From Stercoripulliclostridium_A sp045535235 (lineage in GTDB: Bacteria; Bacillota; Clostridia; Christensenellales; DTU072), in assembly GCA_045535235.1 (NCBI GenBank), contig JAZSLG010000003.1, positions 1 to 18,433 of the forward strand: 18,433 bases of DNA. Direction: 5' to 3'. A program made the position numbers and the translations under genes. How positions within the stretch are numbered: position 1 is the first letter of the stretch; each line of letters opens with the position of its first letter. The notes below the pieces were generated by a model. The model ran no database searches. It saw only the letters and a list, made by a program, of their open reading frames with translations, and was not told the origin of the DNA. Of the stretch, positions 1 to 6,566 are shown in pieces.

Positions 1-243
1 CTTCCCAACAGTGAGGTTATGATTCACCAACCTCTTGGCGGAGCGCAAGGACAAGCAAGCGATATTAAAATCGTTGCCGACCACATTCTAAAGACCAAGG
101 CAAAGCTCAACAAGTTCCTTGCAGAAGCAACCGGCAAGTCAATCGAGGTTATCGAGCGCGATACCGACCGTGACAACTATATGTCAGCCGAAGAGGCAAA
201 GGCTTACGGTCTTGTTGACGAAGTTTTCTATACCAGAAAATAA
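1..243 (+). CDS. clpP: ClpP protease subunit, C-terminal part (5' end outside window)
   Basis: This is the last 80 residues of the ATP-dependent Clp protease proteolytic subunit, read in frame from base 1; the start and the catalytic Ser lie upstream of the window. The fragment begins LPNSEVMIHQPLGGAQGQA, which holds the catalytic His (codon 25-27). The catalytic Asp is in ERDTDRDNYMS (codon 172-174). It lies 49 residues after the His, the spacing I know from ClpP. The C terminus AKAYGLVDEVF is also family-typical. ClpP forms a barrel of two heptamer rings that degrades proteins unfolded by ClpX, whose gene starts 13 bases downstream, so the two are almost certainly cotranscribed. An ATG at base 19 is internal, not a start. 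Confidence 0.96.
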   Translation, partial: LPNSEVMIHQPLGGAQGQASDIKIVADHILKTKAKLNKFLAEATGKSIEVIERDTDRDNYMSAEEAKAYGLVDEVFYTRK

Positions 244-256
244 TTTAGGGTAGTAA

Positions 257-1492
257 ATGGAATTTATAGACGAAAAACTAAATTGCTCTTTTTGCGGACG
301 CGGTGAAGAGGAGGTAGACGTTTTGTACGCAGGTCAGGACGGCGCCATGATTTGCCGTGAATGTGCCGAAAAGTTAACGTTACTCTTCAAAAAAGAGAGC
401 GCCAAGAGCCAAAATAGCGATATTAATCTCCTTGCACCCAAGGAGATTAAAGCGCGCCTTGACGACTATATAGTTGGGCAAGAAGAGGCTAAAAAGGTGC
501 TTTCCGTCGCCGTGTACAATCACTACAAGCGCATTATGGCGGTGGATAGTGGCAAGTACTCCGACGTCAAGTTGGAAAAGAGCAATATTCTCATGCTTGG
601 ACCTACGGGCAGTGGTAAGACGTTGCTTGCAAGAACGCTTGCAAACATACTTAACGTACCCTTTGCTATTGCCGATGCAACCACGTTAACGGAGGCGGGC
701 TACGTTGGTGAGGACGTGGAGAACATACTCCTCAAGCTTATCCAAGCTTCGGGCGGAGACGTTAAGCGCGCGGAAAAGGGCATTATCTATATTGATGAAA
801 TAGATAAAATTTGTCGTAAGAGCGAAAACGTATCCATCACTCGCGACGTATCGGGAGAGGGCGTTCAACAAGCGCTCCTAAAGATACTGGAAAGCACGGT
901 AGCGAGTGTTCCTCCGCAAGGTGGAAGGAAGCATCCCCAACAAGAAATGATACAAATAGACACCACCGATATTCTCTTTATATGTGGTGGCGCCTTCGTT
1001 GGATTGGAAAAAATAGTGGACAAGCGTAACGATACTTCGTCGATAGGATTTAACGCTAATTTGAGGACCGGAAGCGAGGAATATTCACGCGTTATGAGTG
1101 ACCTTCGTCCCGACGACCTCATCAAATTTGGATTAATACCCGAGTTCGTAGGTAGAATACCCGTCGTAGCGGTACTGGACCCCCTCGATGAAAAGGCACT
1201 TATGAACATACTAAAAGAGCCTAAGAACGCACTTACCAAGCAATATATGAAGCTCCTCGATATGGATGGAGTGGAATTGGAGTTTGAAGAGGAGGCGTTA
1301 AGGGCAATAGCCAACAAGGCAATCAAACTCAAGACGGGCGCACGCGGACTACGCACCATAGTGGAAAACGCAATACTGGGCGTAATGTACGAAGTCCCCG
1401 GTGATAAGAGTATAATCAAAATTATAATAACGAAGGACTGCATCGAAAGTGGTGGCGCGCCTCGTATCGTGCGTACCCAGATGGCGGTTTAA
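257..1492 (+). CDS. clpX: ATP-dependent Clp protease ATP-binding subunit ClpX
   Basis: A full-length AAA+ unfoldase of 411 residues that recognises substrates and threads them into ClpP. The N-terminal zinc-binding domain has Cys10, Cys13, Cys33 and Cys36. The AAA+ core has Walker A GPTGSGKT with Lys121, the pore loop GYVG, Walker B IYIDEIDKI and the RKH loop (GGRKHPQQE). The ClpP-contacting IGF tripeptide occurs in SSIGFNANL, and the GARGLR sensor-2 motif is near the end. The start is preceded only by a weak AGGG at 247-250, which suggests some translational coupling to clpP 13 bases upstream. lon follows after 62 bases that contain a perfect hairpin. Nothing is missing or broken. Confidence 0.98.
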   Translation: MEFIDEKLNCSFCGRGEEEVDVLYAGQDGAMICRECAEKLTLLFKKESAKSQNSDINLLAPKEIKARLDDYIVGQEEAKKVLSVAVYNHYKRIMAVDSGKYSDVKLEKSNILMLGPTGSGKTLLARTLANILNVPFAIADATTLTEAGYVGEDVENILLKLIQASGGDVKRAEKGIIYIDEIDKICRKSENVSITRDVSGEGVQQALLKILESTVASVPPQGGRKHPQQEMIQIDTTDILFICGGAFVGLEKIVDKRNDTSSIGFNANLRTGSEEYSRVMSDLRPDDLIKFGLIPEFVGRIPVVAVLDPLDEKALMNILKEPKNALTKQYMKLLDMDGVELEFEEEALRAIANKAIKLKTGARGLRTIVENAILGVMYEVPGDKSIIKIIITKDCIESGGAPRIVRTQMAV

Positions 1493-1510
1493 TACCAATA
1501 TTTTACGTTG

Positions 1511-1537
1511 ATTTTATCACCCTCGCGGTGATAAAAT
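1511..1537. promoter_or_regulatory. Perfect 11-bp hairpin between clpX and lon
   Basis: ATTTTATCACC (1511-1521) is the exact reverse complement of GGTGATAAAAT (1527-1537), separated by a 5-base loop. It ends 17 bases before the lon ATG (1555), close to the AGAGAG ribosome-binding stretch (1543-1548). The run after it (TGTTT) is too poor in T for a confident intrinsic terminator. It may be a weak attenuator, an RNA processing or stability element, or an operator. It does not match the CIRCE consensus. Confidence 0.55.
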
Positions 1538-1554
1538 TGTTTAGAGAGAAACTT

Positions 1555-3834
1555 ATGAAGAACGCAAAACTAATAATGATAGCAACCGAAGAGGTAGTAT
1601 TTCCCTATGAATGTGGAAAGCTACGCGTTACCGAGGAGAGCGACATCCTAGCCATTCAACGTGCTGTAGCCGAGGGCGAAAAGATAGTTCTCGTACCCGT
1701 TAGAGTGGGCGAAAAAGCCAAGGACGGCGACGTAGGTATCGTTACCGAGGTTGAACAGTTTATTTATATTCCCGAGGACAACGAGGGAGCAATTTTAATG
1801 TACAAGACGGGAACGCGTCGTAACTACGTACACGAGATGGAGTTTGACGGCGTAGCGACAACCGTATCCCTTGCAAGTTGTCCTTTTTATAACAGTGGCG
1901 ACGAGTATACTCTACGCACCTATTTTGAACGCGCCGAGGAACTTTTTAGAAACCTTTCCACCATTATCAAGGGCATAAACGGACAAGCGGTAAGGCTTGA
2001 TTACGATAGCGTTGATACCGATATTGATGCTATTGTTATTTGGCTAAAAACCGCAGATAAGTATATGTTCTTCACTACTTTGGATACCGAAACTCGACTA
2101 ATGGAGTTTTGCAAAGCTCTCGATATGGAAGTATATGCAATGGGACTGGACGTGCAAGTAAACCAAAAGGTACGCGACTCCATGGACCAAAGCCAACGCG
2201 AGTATTACATTCGTGAGCAAATAAGGGCTCTTTCCGAGGAGATAGGCGACGAGGACGAAGAGGGACAATATCTACAAAAAATCGAGGCGTTAAATACCAC
2301 CGAGGAGAACAAGGAAAAGTTCCGTCGTGAGGTAAGAAGGCTAAAGCGTACTGCTCCTGCAAGCCCCGATATGGCGTTAATAAAGAACTATCTTGATACC
2401 ATTATCGAGCTTCCTTGGGGTGTTTATACCGAGGACAACGAGGACCTCAAGGTAGCGGAAAAGGTATTGGATGAAGACCACTACGGTATTAAGGAAGTTA
2501 AGGAGAGATTAATAGAAGCTCTTGCCGTTAGAAAGCTATCCAAAGAGGGAAGGAGTCCCATTATATGTTTAGTAGGACCTCCCGGAATTGGTAAGACCTC
2601 TATTGCAAAGTCAATTGCGCGTGCTATGAACAAAAAGTACGTTCGTTTGAGCTTTGGTGGAGTACGTGACGAAGCGGAAATTCGTGGTCACCGCAAGACC
2701 TACGTTGGAGCTATGCCGGGAAGAATAATTACCTCCATACAATCTGCCGGTAGTATGAATCCCATATTCCTAATGGACGAAATAGACAAAATGGCATCGG
2801 ATTACAAAGGCGACCCCGCCAGTGCGCTACTAGAGGTATTGGACCCCGCGCAAAACGTAAATTTCCGTGACCATTTCTTGGAAGTTCCGTTCGACCTAAG
2901 CAAAGTACTATTTATAACCACCGCAAATACTTTGGATACTATTTCCAGACCTCTTCTAGACCGTATGGAAGTTATCGAAATGAGTGGTTATACCGCACCC
3001 GAAAAGCTGGAAATTGCTCTAAGATATATCGTACCTCGTGCAATCGAGCAGAATGGCGTTAATCCCAAGTGGCTTTCCATATCCAAGGATGCCGTTCAAG
3101 AGATTATCGACTATTATACTCGCGAAGCGGGCGTAAGAATGTTGGAGAAGCAAATAAATAAAGTGGTAAGGAAGGTTGCTCGCAAGTTTGTAGATAATCC
3201 TCGCGCACGCAAAATTAAAATTAATAAGGATAATGTTAAGGACTTTTTGGGAGAGCCGTTGGTTGCACCTTCAAAGGGCGCAAGAGAGGACGAAGTTGGT
3301 GTTGTTACCGGACTTGCTTGGAGTGCCGTTGGCGGTGACACCATGGACGTCGAAGTAGGTTATTCCAAAGGAAAGGGCAAGCTGGTGTTAACCGGCAGTC
3401 TTGGTGACGTTATTAAAGAGAGCGCCCAAATTGCACTTTCTTATATTAGAATACATGCTTTAGAGTACGGCATAGACCCCGATTTCTTTGAGAAAAACGA
3501 CGTTCATATTCACATGCCCGAGGGAGCAGTTCCCAAAGACGGACCAAGTGCGGGCATAACGCTATGTACTGCAATATGTTCAGCGTTAACGGGTAAAAAG
3601 GTTTACGGCAACGTTGCCATGACCGGCGAGCTTTCGCTCCGTGGCAAAGTACTTCCCATTGGTGGACTAAAAGAAAAAGCACTTGCAGGTCTAAGAGAGG
3701 GTGTGGTAAAAATCTATTTGTCCGAAGACAACCGCAAGGATTACAAGGAACTACCCGAAATAGTCAAAGAAAAAATAGAATTTGTCTTCGTTAACAAGGT
3801 AGACGAAGTGCTAAAGGGTGCGATAATATGGTAA
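1555..3834 (+). CDS. lon: ATP-dependent Lon protease (LonA type)
   Basis: A 759-residue Lon: N-terminal substrate-binding domain, AAA+ domain and C-terminal Ser-Lys protease domain in one soluble chain. It degrades misfolded and regulatory proteins. Walker A GPPGIGKT is at 341-348, with Walker B IFLMDEIDKM after it. The protease signature PKDGPSAG has the catalytic Ser665. The catalytic Lys708 in GGLKEKALA is 43 residues later, the spacing known in Lon. I chose ATG 1555 because AGAGAG lies just upstream. A GTG at 1528 would add nine residues but sits inside the 1511-1537 hairpin. The N-terminal domain diverges from the common PLR-VVFP opening (it reads MIATEEVVFPYECGKLRV), but the length is normal. 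The stop overlaps the engB start by seven bases. Confidence 0.97.
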   Translation: MKNAKLIMIATEEVVFPYECGKLRVTEESDILAIQRAVAEGEKIVLVPVRVGEKAKDGDVGIVTEVEQFIYIPEDNEGAILMYKTGTRRNYVHEMEFDGVATTVSLASCPFYNSGDEYTLRTYFERAEELFRNLSTIIKGINGQAVRLDYDSVDTDIDAIVIWLKTADKYMFFTTLDTETRLMEFCKALDMEVYAMGLDVQVNQKVRDSMDQSQREYYIREQIRALSEEIGDEDEEGQYLQKIEALNTTEENKEKFRREVRRLKRTAPASPDMALIKNYLDTIIELPWGVYTEDNEDLKVAEKVLDEDHYGIKEVKERLIEALAVRKLSKEGRSPIICLVGPPGIGKTSIAKSIARAMNKKYVRLSFGGVRDEAEIRGHRKTYVGAMPGRIITSIQSAGSMNPIFLMDEIDKMASDYKGDPASALLEVLDPAQNVNFRDHFLEVPFDLSKVLFITTANTLDTISRPLLDRMEVIEMSGYTAPEKLEIALRYIVPRAIEQNGVNPKWLSISKDAVQEIIDYYTREAGVRMLEKQINKVVRKVARKFVDNPRARKIKINKDNVKDFLGEPLVAPSKGAREDEVGVVTGLAWSAVGGDTMDVEVGYSKGKGKLVLTGSLGDVIKESAQIALSYIRIHALEYGIDPDFFEKNDVHIHMPEGAVPKDGPSAGITLCTAICSALTGKKVYGNVAMTGELSLRGKVLPIGGLKEKALAGLREGVVKIYLSEDNRKDYKELPEIVKEKIEFVFVNKVDEVLKGAIIW

Positions 3835-4454
3835 TCAAGAACGCCGAATTTGTTACTAGTGCGGGTACCGTAGAGCAAATAATAAAGGGTGAAACGGTGG
3901 AAATAGCCGTAGTTGGCAGGTCTAACGTAGGCAAGTCCAGTTTTATCAACTTTATTTGCAATCACGGTAGGCTTGCAAAGACGAGTAAAGAGCCTGGTAG
4001 AACAAGGCTAATAAACTATTTTACCGTAAACAAAGGTGAATTTATATTCGTTGATTTGCCGGGGTACGGATTTGCAAAGGTAAACGACGTTGAAAAGGCA
4101 AAGTGGGGCAAGATAATAGAGGCGTATTTGAGGGAAAGTACGGGGTTAAAAAACGTATTCGTACTTCTGGACGTAAGGCGTGAACCAAATGCCGATGACG
4201 TACAAATGCTAAATTATTTGTATCATTTTAACATACCTTTTACAATCGTATGTACCAAGGGAGACAAGCTTAGTAGGAGTGCGGGGCTAAAGCGCAAGCG
4301 TGAAATAGCCAATGCTCTCAAAGTGGGTGTAGATAACGTACTTTTGACCTCGTCTTTGAACAAAACGGGCAAAGAAGAGGTGCTTGCTCGCGTTGAACAC
4401 ATATTAAACGTTGCAAAAGAGCAAAAAGCCAACCCTGCAACGGAAGAGGAGTAA
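3828..4454 (+). CDS. engB: Ribosome biogenesis GTPase EngB (YsxC/YihA)
   Basis: A 208-residue TrmE-Era-EngA-EngB superfamily GTPase needed for late assembly of the large ribosomal subunit. G1 is GRSNVGKS (residues 30-37), followed by the G2 region KEPGRTRLINYF with its Thr, G3 DLPGYGFA, G4 TKGDKL and a G5-like SSL segment. The start codon overlaps the end of lon (ATGGTAA), so translation is coupled. lon next to engB (ysxC) is a conserved Bacillota arrangement. The C-terminal tail (EQKANPATEEE) is a short charged extension. Assignment is firm. Confidence 0.97.
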   Translation: MVIKNAEFVTSAGTVEQIIKGETVEIAVVGRSNVGKSSFINFICNHGRLAKTSKEPGRTRLINYFTVNKGEFIFVDLPGYGFAKVNDVEKAKWGKIIEAYLRESTGLKNVFVLLDVRREPNADDVQMLNYLYHFNIPFTIVCTKGDKLSRSAGLKRKREIANALKVGVDNVLLTSSLNKTGKEEVLARVEHILNVAKEQKANPATEEE

Positions 4455-4472
4455 TATTATTATATAATAATA
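4455..4472. other. 18-bp perfect AT palindrome after engB
   Basis: TATTATTATATAATAATA reads the same on both strands and begins right at the engB stop. It contains a TATAAT (4463-4468), but no -35-like hexamer lies 16-18 bases upstream. It could mark a weak promoter for the phosphoesterase gene or simply be AT-rich spacer. No function is claimed. Confidence 0.4.
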
Positions 4473-4502
4473 AAACCCCACTCAACTAATAGGAGTAAAA
4501 CA

Positions 4503-5207
4503 ATGAAGGTCTTTGCTATAAGCGACCCACATCTTTCTTTTGACGACCTAAAGCCAATGAATATTTTTGGCTCGGTTTGGGATAATCATTGGGAAGATAT
4601 TGTCCGCGATTGGAACGATAAAGTAAGCGATGAAGACGTCGTGCTTATTGCCGGCGATATTTCGTGGGCAATGAAGTTGGAAGAGGCAAAGAGTGATTTG
4701 TCACTCATAGGGTCGTTAAAGGGAAAAAAGGTACTAATACGTGGCAATCACGATTATTGGTGGAGTAGCTACAAAAAAGTAAAGGAGATATTGCCCGAGG
4801 GCGTATACGCCATTCAAAATAATGCTATCAAGTTTGGTAACGTAATAATTTGTGGCAGTAGGGCGTGGAGTGTGCCCGAGCTTGGTGTGGAAACGGAGGA
4901 GCAAGACCTCAAACTTTATGAACGTGAAAAGCTACGTTTGGAAATGAGCTTGAAAGAGGCAAAAGCGCTCCAAGAAGAGGGTGACGTTATAATTGCAATG
5001 ACCCACTTCCCACCCTTTAATTCCAGATATTTAAGCTCCCATTATACCGATTTATTCAAAGAATACGGTGTGCATTCCGTAGTATATGGGCATTTGCATG
5101 GTAATGCAAGCAGAACCCAACTTGTGCACGAAAAGCAAGGGATAAAGTACTATCTTACCTCTTGTGACAAGTTAAATAATATTTTACAAGAGATTAGCAT
5201 AGACTAA
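4503..5207 (+). CDS. Calcineurin-like metallophosphoesterase, substrate unknown
   Basis: A 234-residue soluble metallophosphoesterase with the full set of dimetal ligand motifs: DPH (Asp8, His10), GDISW (Asp52), GNHDYWW (Asn82, His83), THFPPF (His168) and GHLHG (His197, His199). The fold is expected to hydrolyse phosphate esters using two divalent metals. The motifs do not reveal the substrate, which could be a nucleotide, a phospholipid or another phosphoester. A clear AGGAG (4491-4495) lies seven bases before the ATG. It follows engB by 48 bases and precedes tRNA-Gly by 21 bases, so it may end the quality-control operon or share a transcript with the tRNA. There is no signal peptide or membrane segment. 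Confidence 0.9.
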   Translation: MKVFAISDPHLSFDDLKPMNIFGSVWDNHWEDIVRDWNDKVSDEDVVLIAGDISWAMKLEEAKSDLSLIGSLKGKKVLIRGNHDYWWSSYKKVKEILPEGVYAIQNNAIKFGNVIICGSRAWSVPELGVETEEQDLKLYEREKLRLEMSLKEAKALQEEGDVIIAMTHFPPFNSRYLSSHYTDLFKEYGVHSVVYGHLHGNASRTQLVHEKQGIKYYLTSCDKLNNILQEISID

Positions 5208-5228
5208 TTAACGCTAAACTTAATAGAT

Positions 5229-5303
5229 GCGAAAGTAGTTCAGTGGTAGAATCCCTGCTTCCCAAGCAGGTTGTCGCGGGTTCGAATCCCGTCTTTCGCT
5301 CCA
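5229..5303 (+). tRNA. tRNA-Gly (anticodon CCC), CCA encoded
   Basis: A complete cloverleaf can be drawn. Acceptor GCGAAAG pairs perfectly with CTTTCGC; the D arm is GTTC/GAAT (one G-U). The anticodon stem CCTGC/GCAGG encloses loop TTCCCAA, so the anticodon is CCC, reading GGG glycine codons. The T arm is GCGGG-TTCGAAT-CCCGT with one wobble pair. The discriminator is T and the terminal CCA is encoded. A strong hairpin begins inside the CCA and probably ends transcription. No convincing promoter sits in the 21 bases after the phosphoesterase gene. Confidence 0.97.
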
Positions 5304-5344
5304 AAAAGGAAACACACGTATTTTTGCGTGTGTTTCCTTTTTGG
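5301..5344 (+). terminator. Long hairpin terminator directly after tRNA-Gly
   Basis: An 18-bp perfect inverted repeat (5301-5318 with 5327-5344) surrounds the 8-base loop TATTTTTG. The left arm starts with the tRNA's own CC(A) and runs AAAAAGGAAACACACG. The 3' arm ends CCTTTTTGG and can act as a U-tract; by symmetry the hairpin could also terminate from the other strand. A near-identical hairpin is at 6299-6342, with no tRNA next to it. Confidence 0.85.
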
Positions 5345-5363
5345 ACCGAGTGACGGGATAGCC

Positions 5364-5400
5364 CACCCGTTTGCTTTAGCAAAAAGGGTGCGTTAGTTTG
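5364..5400. repeat. 37-bp direct repeat, copy 1
   Basis: It begins CACCCGTTTGCTTTAGC and ends GTGCGTTAGTTTG, and is identical base for base to 5642-5678. The first 27 bases fold as a hairpin in which CACCC and TTTGCT pair with AGCAAA and GGGTG. It lies just inside the left inverted end of the 5346-5601 element. Confidence 0.85.
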
Positions 5401-5463
5401 TGTAAATTCACTTCGTTCAAATGATAGTTCGCTTTGCTCACATTATAGCCACGAGGGTGGCAT

Positions 5464-5492
5464 TTTGCTAAGCAAAAACCTGGCGAAAGCAA
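5464..5492. repeat. 29-bp direct repeat, copy 1
   Basis: It runs from TTTGCTAAGC to TGGCGAAAGCAA and is identical to 6366-6394. It includes the palindromic TTTGCT-A-AGCAAA core that also appears, in variant form, in the 37-bp repeat, so the two repeats look like relatives. Confidence 0.85.
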
Positions 5493-5641
5493 GTGCAAAG
5501 CACTTGAAATTTTACTAGAATATAAGCTTTTACGTGTTAAAAAAACGAGTATGACTTAATATGAATGTAACGAGACAGTCTTTCGCTATCCCGTCGCTCG
5601 GAACAAAAACAAGAACTCAAGCATAATAGGAGGGTAGCCAT

Positions 5642-5678
5642 CACCCGTTTGCTTTAGCAAAAAGGGTGCGTTAGTTTG
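5642..5678. repeat. 37-bp direct repeat, copy 2
   Basis: An exact copy of 5364-5400, placed 41 bases beyond the right inverted end of the 256-bp element, so it is outside it. It is followed at 5674-5690 by another hairpin, GTTTGGT-AAA-ACCAAAC. Confidence 0.85.
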
Positions 5679-5720
5679 GTAAAACCAAACCTGTTTTATA
5701 GATTATATAGCAAAAATTGT

Positions 5721-5765
5721 GGCTTACTGGGATGTTCTTCGTCCTCGCAAGCCTTTTTTGTTTTT
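5721..5765 (+). terminator. Probable intrinsic terminator with no gene before it
   Basis: The outer stem GGCTT (5721-5725) pairs with AAGCC (5749-5753). An inner stem GGGATG/CGTCCT (two wobbles) closes on loop TTCTT. It is followed by a 12-base run, TTTTTTGTTTTT (5754-5765). This is a better terminator form than the tRNA hairpin. No coding region lies between the tRNA terminator and this site, so it may end a small untranslated RNA or be leftover from a lost gene. Confidence 0.65.
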
Positions 5766-5833
5766 AGCCATAAAAAATAAATCGTTCACTTTATACCCTT
5801 ATCGTTCAATTATTGATTCGCTTAATAGAAATA

Positions 5834-5862
5834 TTGATTTTCAATGGATTATGTGATATAAT
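5834..5862 (+). promoter_or_regulatory. SigA-type promoter for the small membrane protein gene
   Basis: TTGATT (5834-5839) and TATAAT (5857-5862) are separated by 17 bases, and TGA just before the -10 makes it an extended -10 (TGATATAAT). It lies about 40 bases upstream of the start of the 5902 gene and is correctly oriented. Only the last bases of the -35 depart from consensus. Confidence 0.78.
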
Positions 5863-5901
5863 AAACTCACCGATAAATAAGAATTTGAAGGAGGTTGTAT
5901 T

Positions 5902-6231
5902 ATGGCAGGCAGTATTGTTGCTTTTCTTGTAGGTGTTGTATGTATTGTTCTTGGAATTTCAAACATGCGAGGAAACATATCCACACTTCATTCCTATCAT
6001 AGACACCGTGTTTCCGAAGAAGATAGGATACCTTTTGGAAAACAAGTGGGCTTAGGTACTATGATTATCGGAATCGGTATAATTATATTCAGCGTTTTGT
6101 CTACTGTAACCCTATATACCGAAAACAACATCTTTATATTAATTGGTACCGCAGTATTGATTGTTGGCATTGTTGCAGGACTAATCATAAGTTTTAAAGC
6201 TATGATTAAATATAACAAAGGTATCTTTTAA
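5902..6231 (+). CDS. Small three-helix membrane protein, possibly DUF3784 family
   Basis: A 109-residue protein with an excellent ribosome site (AAGGAGG at 5888-5894, seven bases before the ATG) and its own promoter, so it is a real gene. Hydrophobic segments lie near residues 4-20, 46-70 and 75-100. The hydrophilic loop between the first two contains GNISTLHSYHRHRVSEEDRIPFG. The pattern GNIS-LH-YH-RVSEEDR-PFG recalls small Bacillota membrane proteins annotated as DUF3784. That assignment is from memory and needs a profile search. No function is known to me. It is a lone gene between two copies of the local repeats, with more AT-rich codons than its neighbours, which suggests an accessory insertion between the tRNA and mraZ. 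Confidence 0.85.
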   Translation: MAGSIVAFLVGVVCIVLGISNMRGNISTLHSYHRHRVSEEDRIPFGKQVGLGTMIIGIGIIIFSVLSTVTLYTENNIFILIGTAVLIVGIVAGLIISFKAMIKYNKGIF

Positions 6232-6298
6232 TTCGACAAATTCCAAATTATCGAGCAGTTGTAGGGGTATGCAATTGAATTAAAATTGTGTAACGTTG

Positions 6299-6342
6299 CC
6301 AAAAAGGAAACACACGTGTTTTTGCGTGTGTTTTCTTTTTGG
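6299..6342. terminator. Second copy of the long hairpin
   Basis: The arms are 6299-6316 and 6325-6342 around the loop TGTTTTTG. The left arm is identical to the hairpin after tRNA-Gly; the right arm has one C-to-T change that keeps a G-U pair. It lies 67 bases after the small membrane protein gene and is the best candidate for its terminator. It is a dispersed repeat, not part of a tRNA gene here. Confidence 0.75.
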
Positions 6343-6394
6343 ACCGAGGCCGGGATAGCCCACCCTTTGCTAAGCAAAAACCTGGCGAAAGCAA
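6341..6394. repeat. Truncated second copy of the hairpin-linked repeat
   Basis: After the hairpin the sequence reads GGACCGAGGCCGGGATAGCC then CACCC. This matches the left end of the 256-bp element (5343-5368) with a small change. It then jumps directly to the 29-bp repeat (6366-6394, identical to 5464-5492). The middle part and the right inverted end found in the first copy are missing, so it looks like an internally deleted relative. Confidence 0.7.
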
Positions 6395-6566
6395 TTGAGA
6401 GCATGACAATTTTTTTGACTAATTTGCTTCATAATTCCGTGAGGGTATACTTCATGCTCGCTTGCGAACACTTGTTCTAAAAATGTAAACGCAAACTGCA
6501 AAAATCAACCCCTTAGAGGTTCTGTTTCCCTAGTTTTCCCTAAAAGTACCCCTAAAAAATTAAAAA
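6395..6566. other. Non-coding stretch upstream of the mraZ promoter
   Basis: The whole gene-free gap is 6232-6629 (398 bases): the second hairpin, the truncated repeat, this stretch, and the mraZ promoter. Here I see an 8-bp inverted repeat, GAGCATGA (6399-6406) with TCATGCTC (6452-6459), and short CCCTA tracts at 6528, 6538 and 6550. An open frame at 6286-6480 crosses the repeat and has no ribosome site, so I do not regard it as a gene. Confidence 0.5.

Larger units (their letters stand above)
5346..5601. repeat. Hairpin-rich 256-bp element with 17-bp inverted ends (MITE-like)
   Basis: The ends are CCGAGTGACGGGATAGC (5346-5362) and GCTATCCCGTCGCTCGG (5585-5601). They are inverted repeats matching at 16 of 17 positions; the one difference would be a G-U pair in RNA. 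Inside are several hairpins: CACCC/GGGTG with nested TTTGCT/AGCAAA (5364-5390), GCCAC/GTGGC (5448-5461), TTTTGCT-A-AGCAAAA (5463-5477) and CAAGTGC-AAA-GCACTTG (5490-5506). I see no coding potential and no clear target-site duplication. Pieces recur at 5642-5678 and 6341-6394. It could be a non-autonomous mobile repeat or a structured RNA. It makes up much of the 598-base stretch without a gene at 5304-5901. Confidence 0.5.

Noticed and set aside
865..1443. 192-residue minus-strand frame opposite clpX
   Set aside because: It is Ser/Ile-rich shadow coding of a well-supported gene, with no ribosome site or promoter.
1528..1554. GTG start for lon nine codons upstream of ATG 1555
   Set aside because: It lies inside the 3' arm of a perfect hairpin and lacks a ribosome site; ATG 1555 has AGAGAG at good spacing.
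5194..5382. Minus-strand 62-residue open frame containing GFEPATTCLGSRDSTTELL
   Set aside because: This is the well-known false translation of the antisense of a tRNA gene; it covers tRNA-Gly and its terminator.
5346..6394. Repeats considered as a CRISPR array
   Set aside because: Copies are few, unevenly spaced and of different kinds, with no constant spacer length and no cas genes.
6286..6480. Plus-strand 64-residue open frame
   Set aside because: It runs through the hairpin and repeat copy, has no ribosome site and shows no protein-like pattern.
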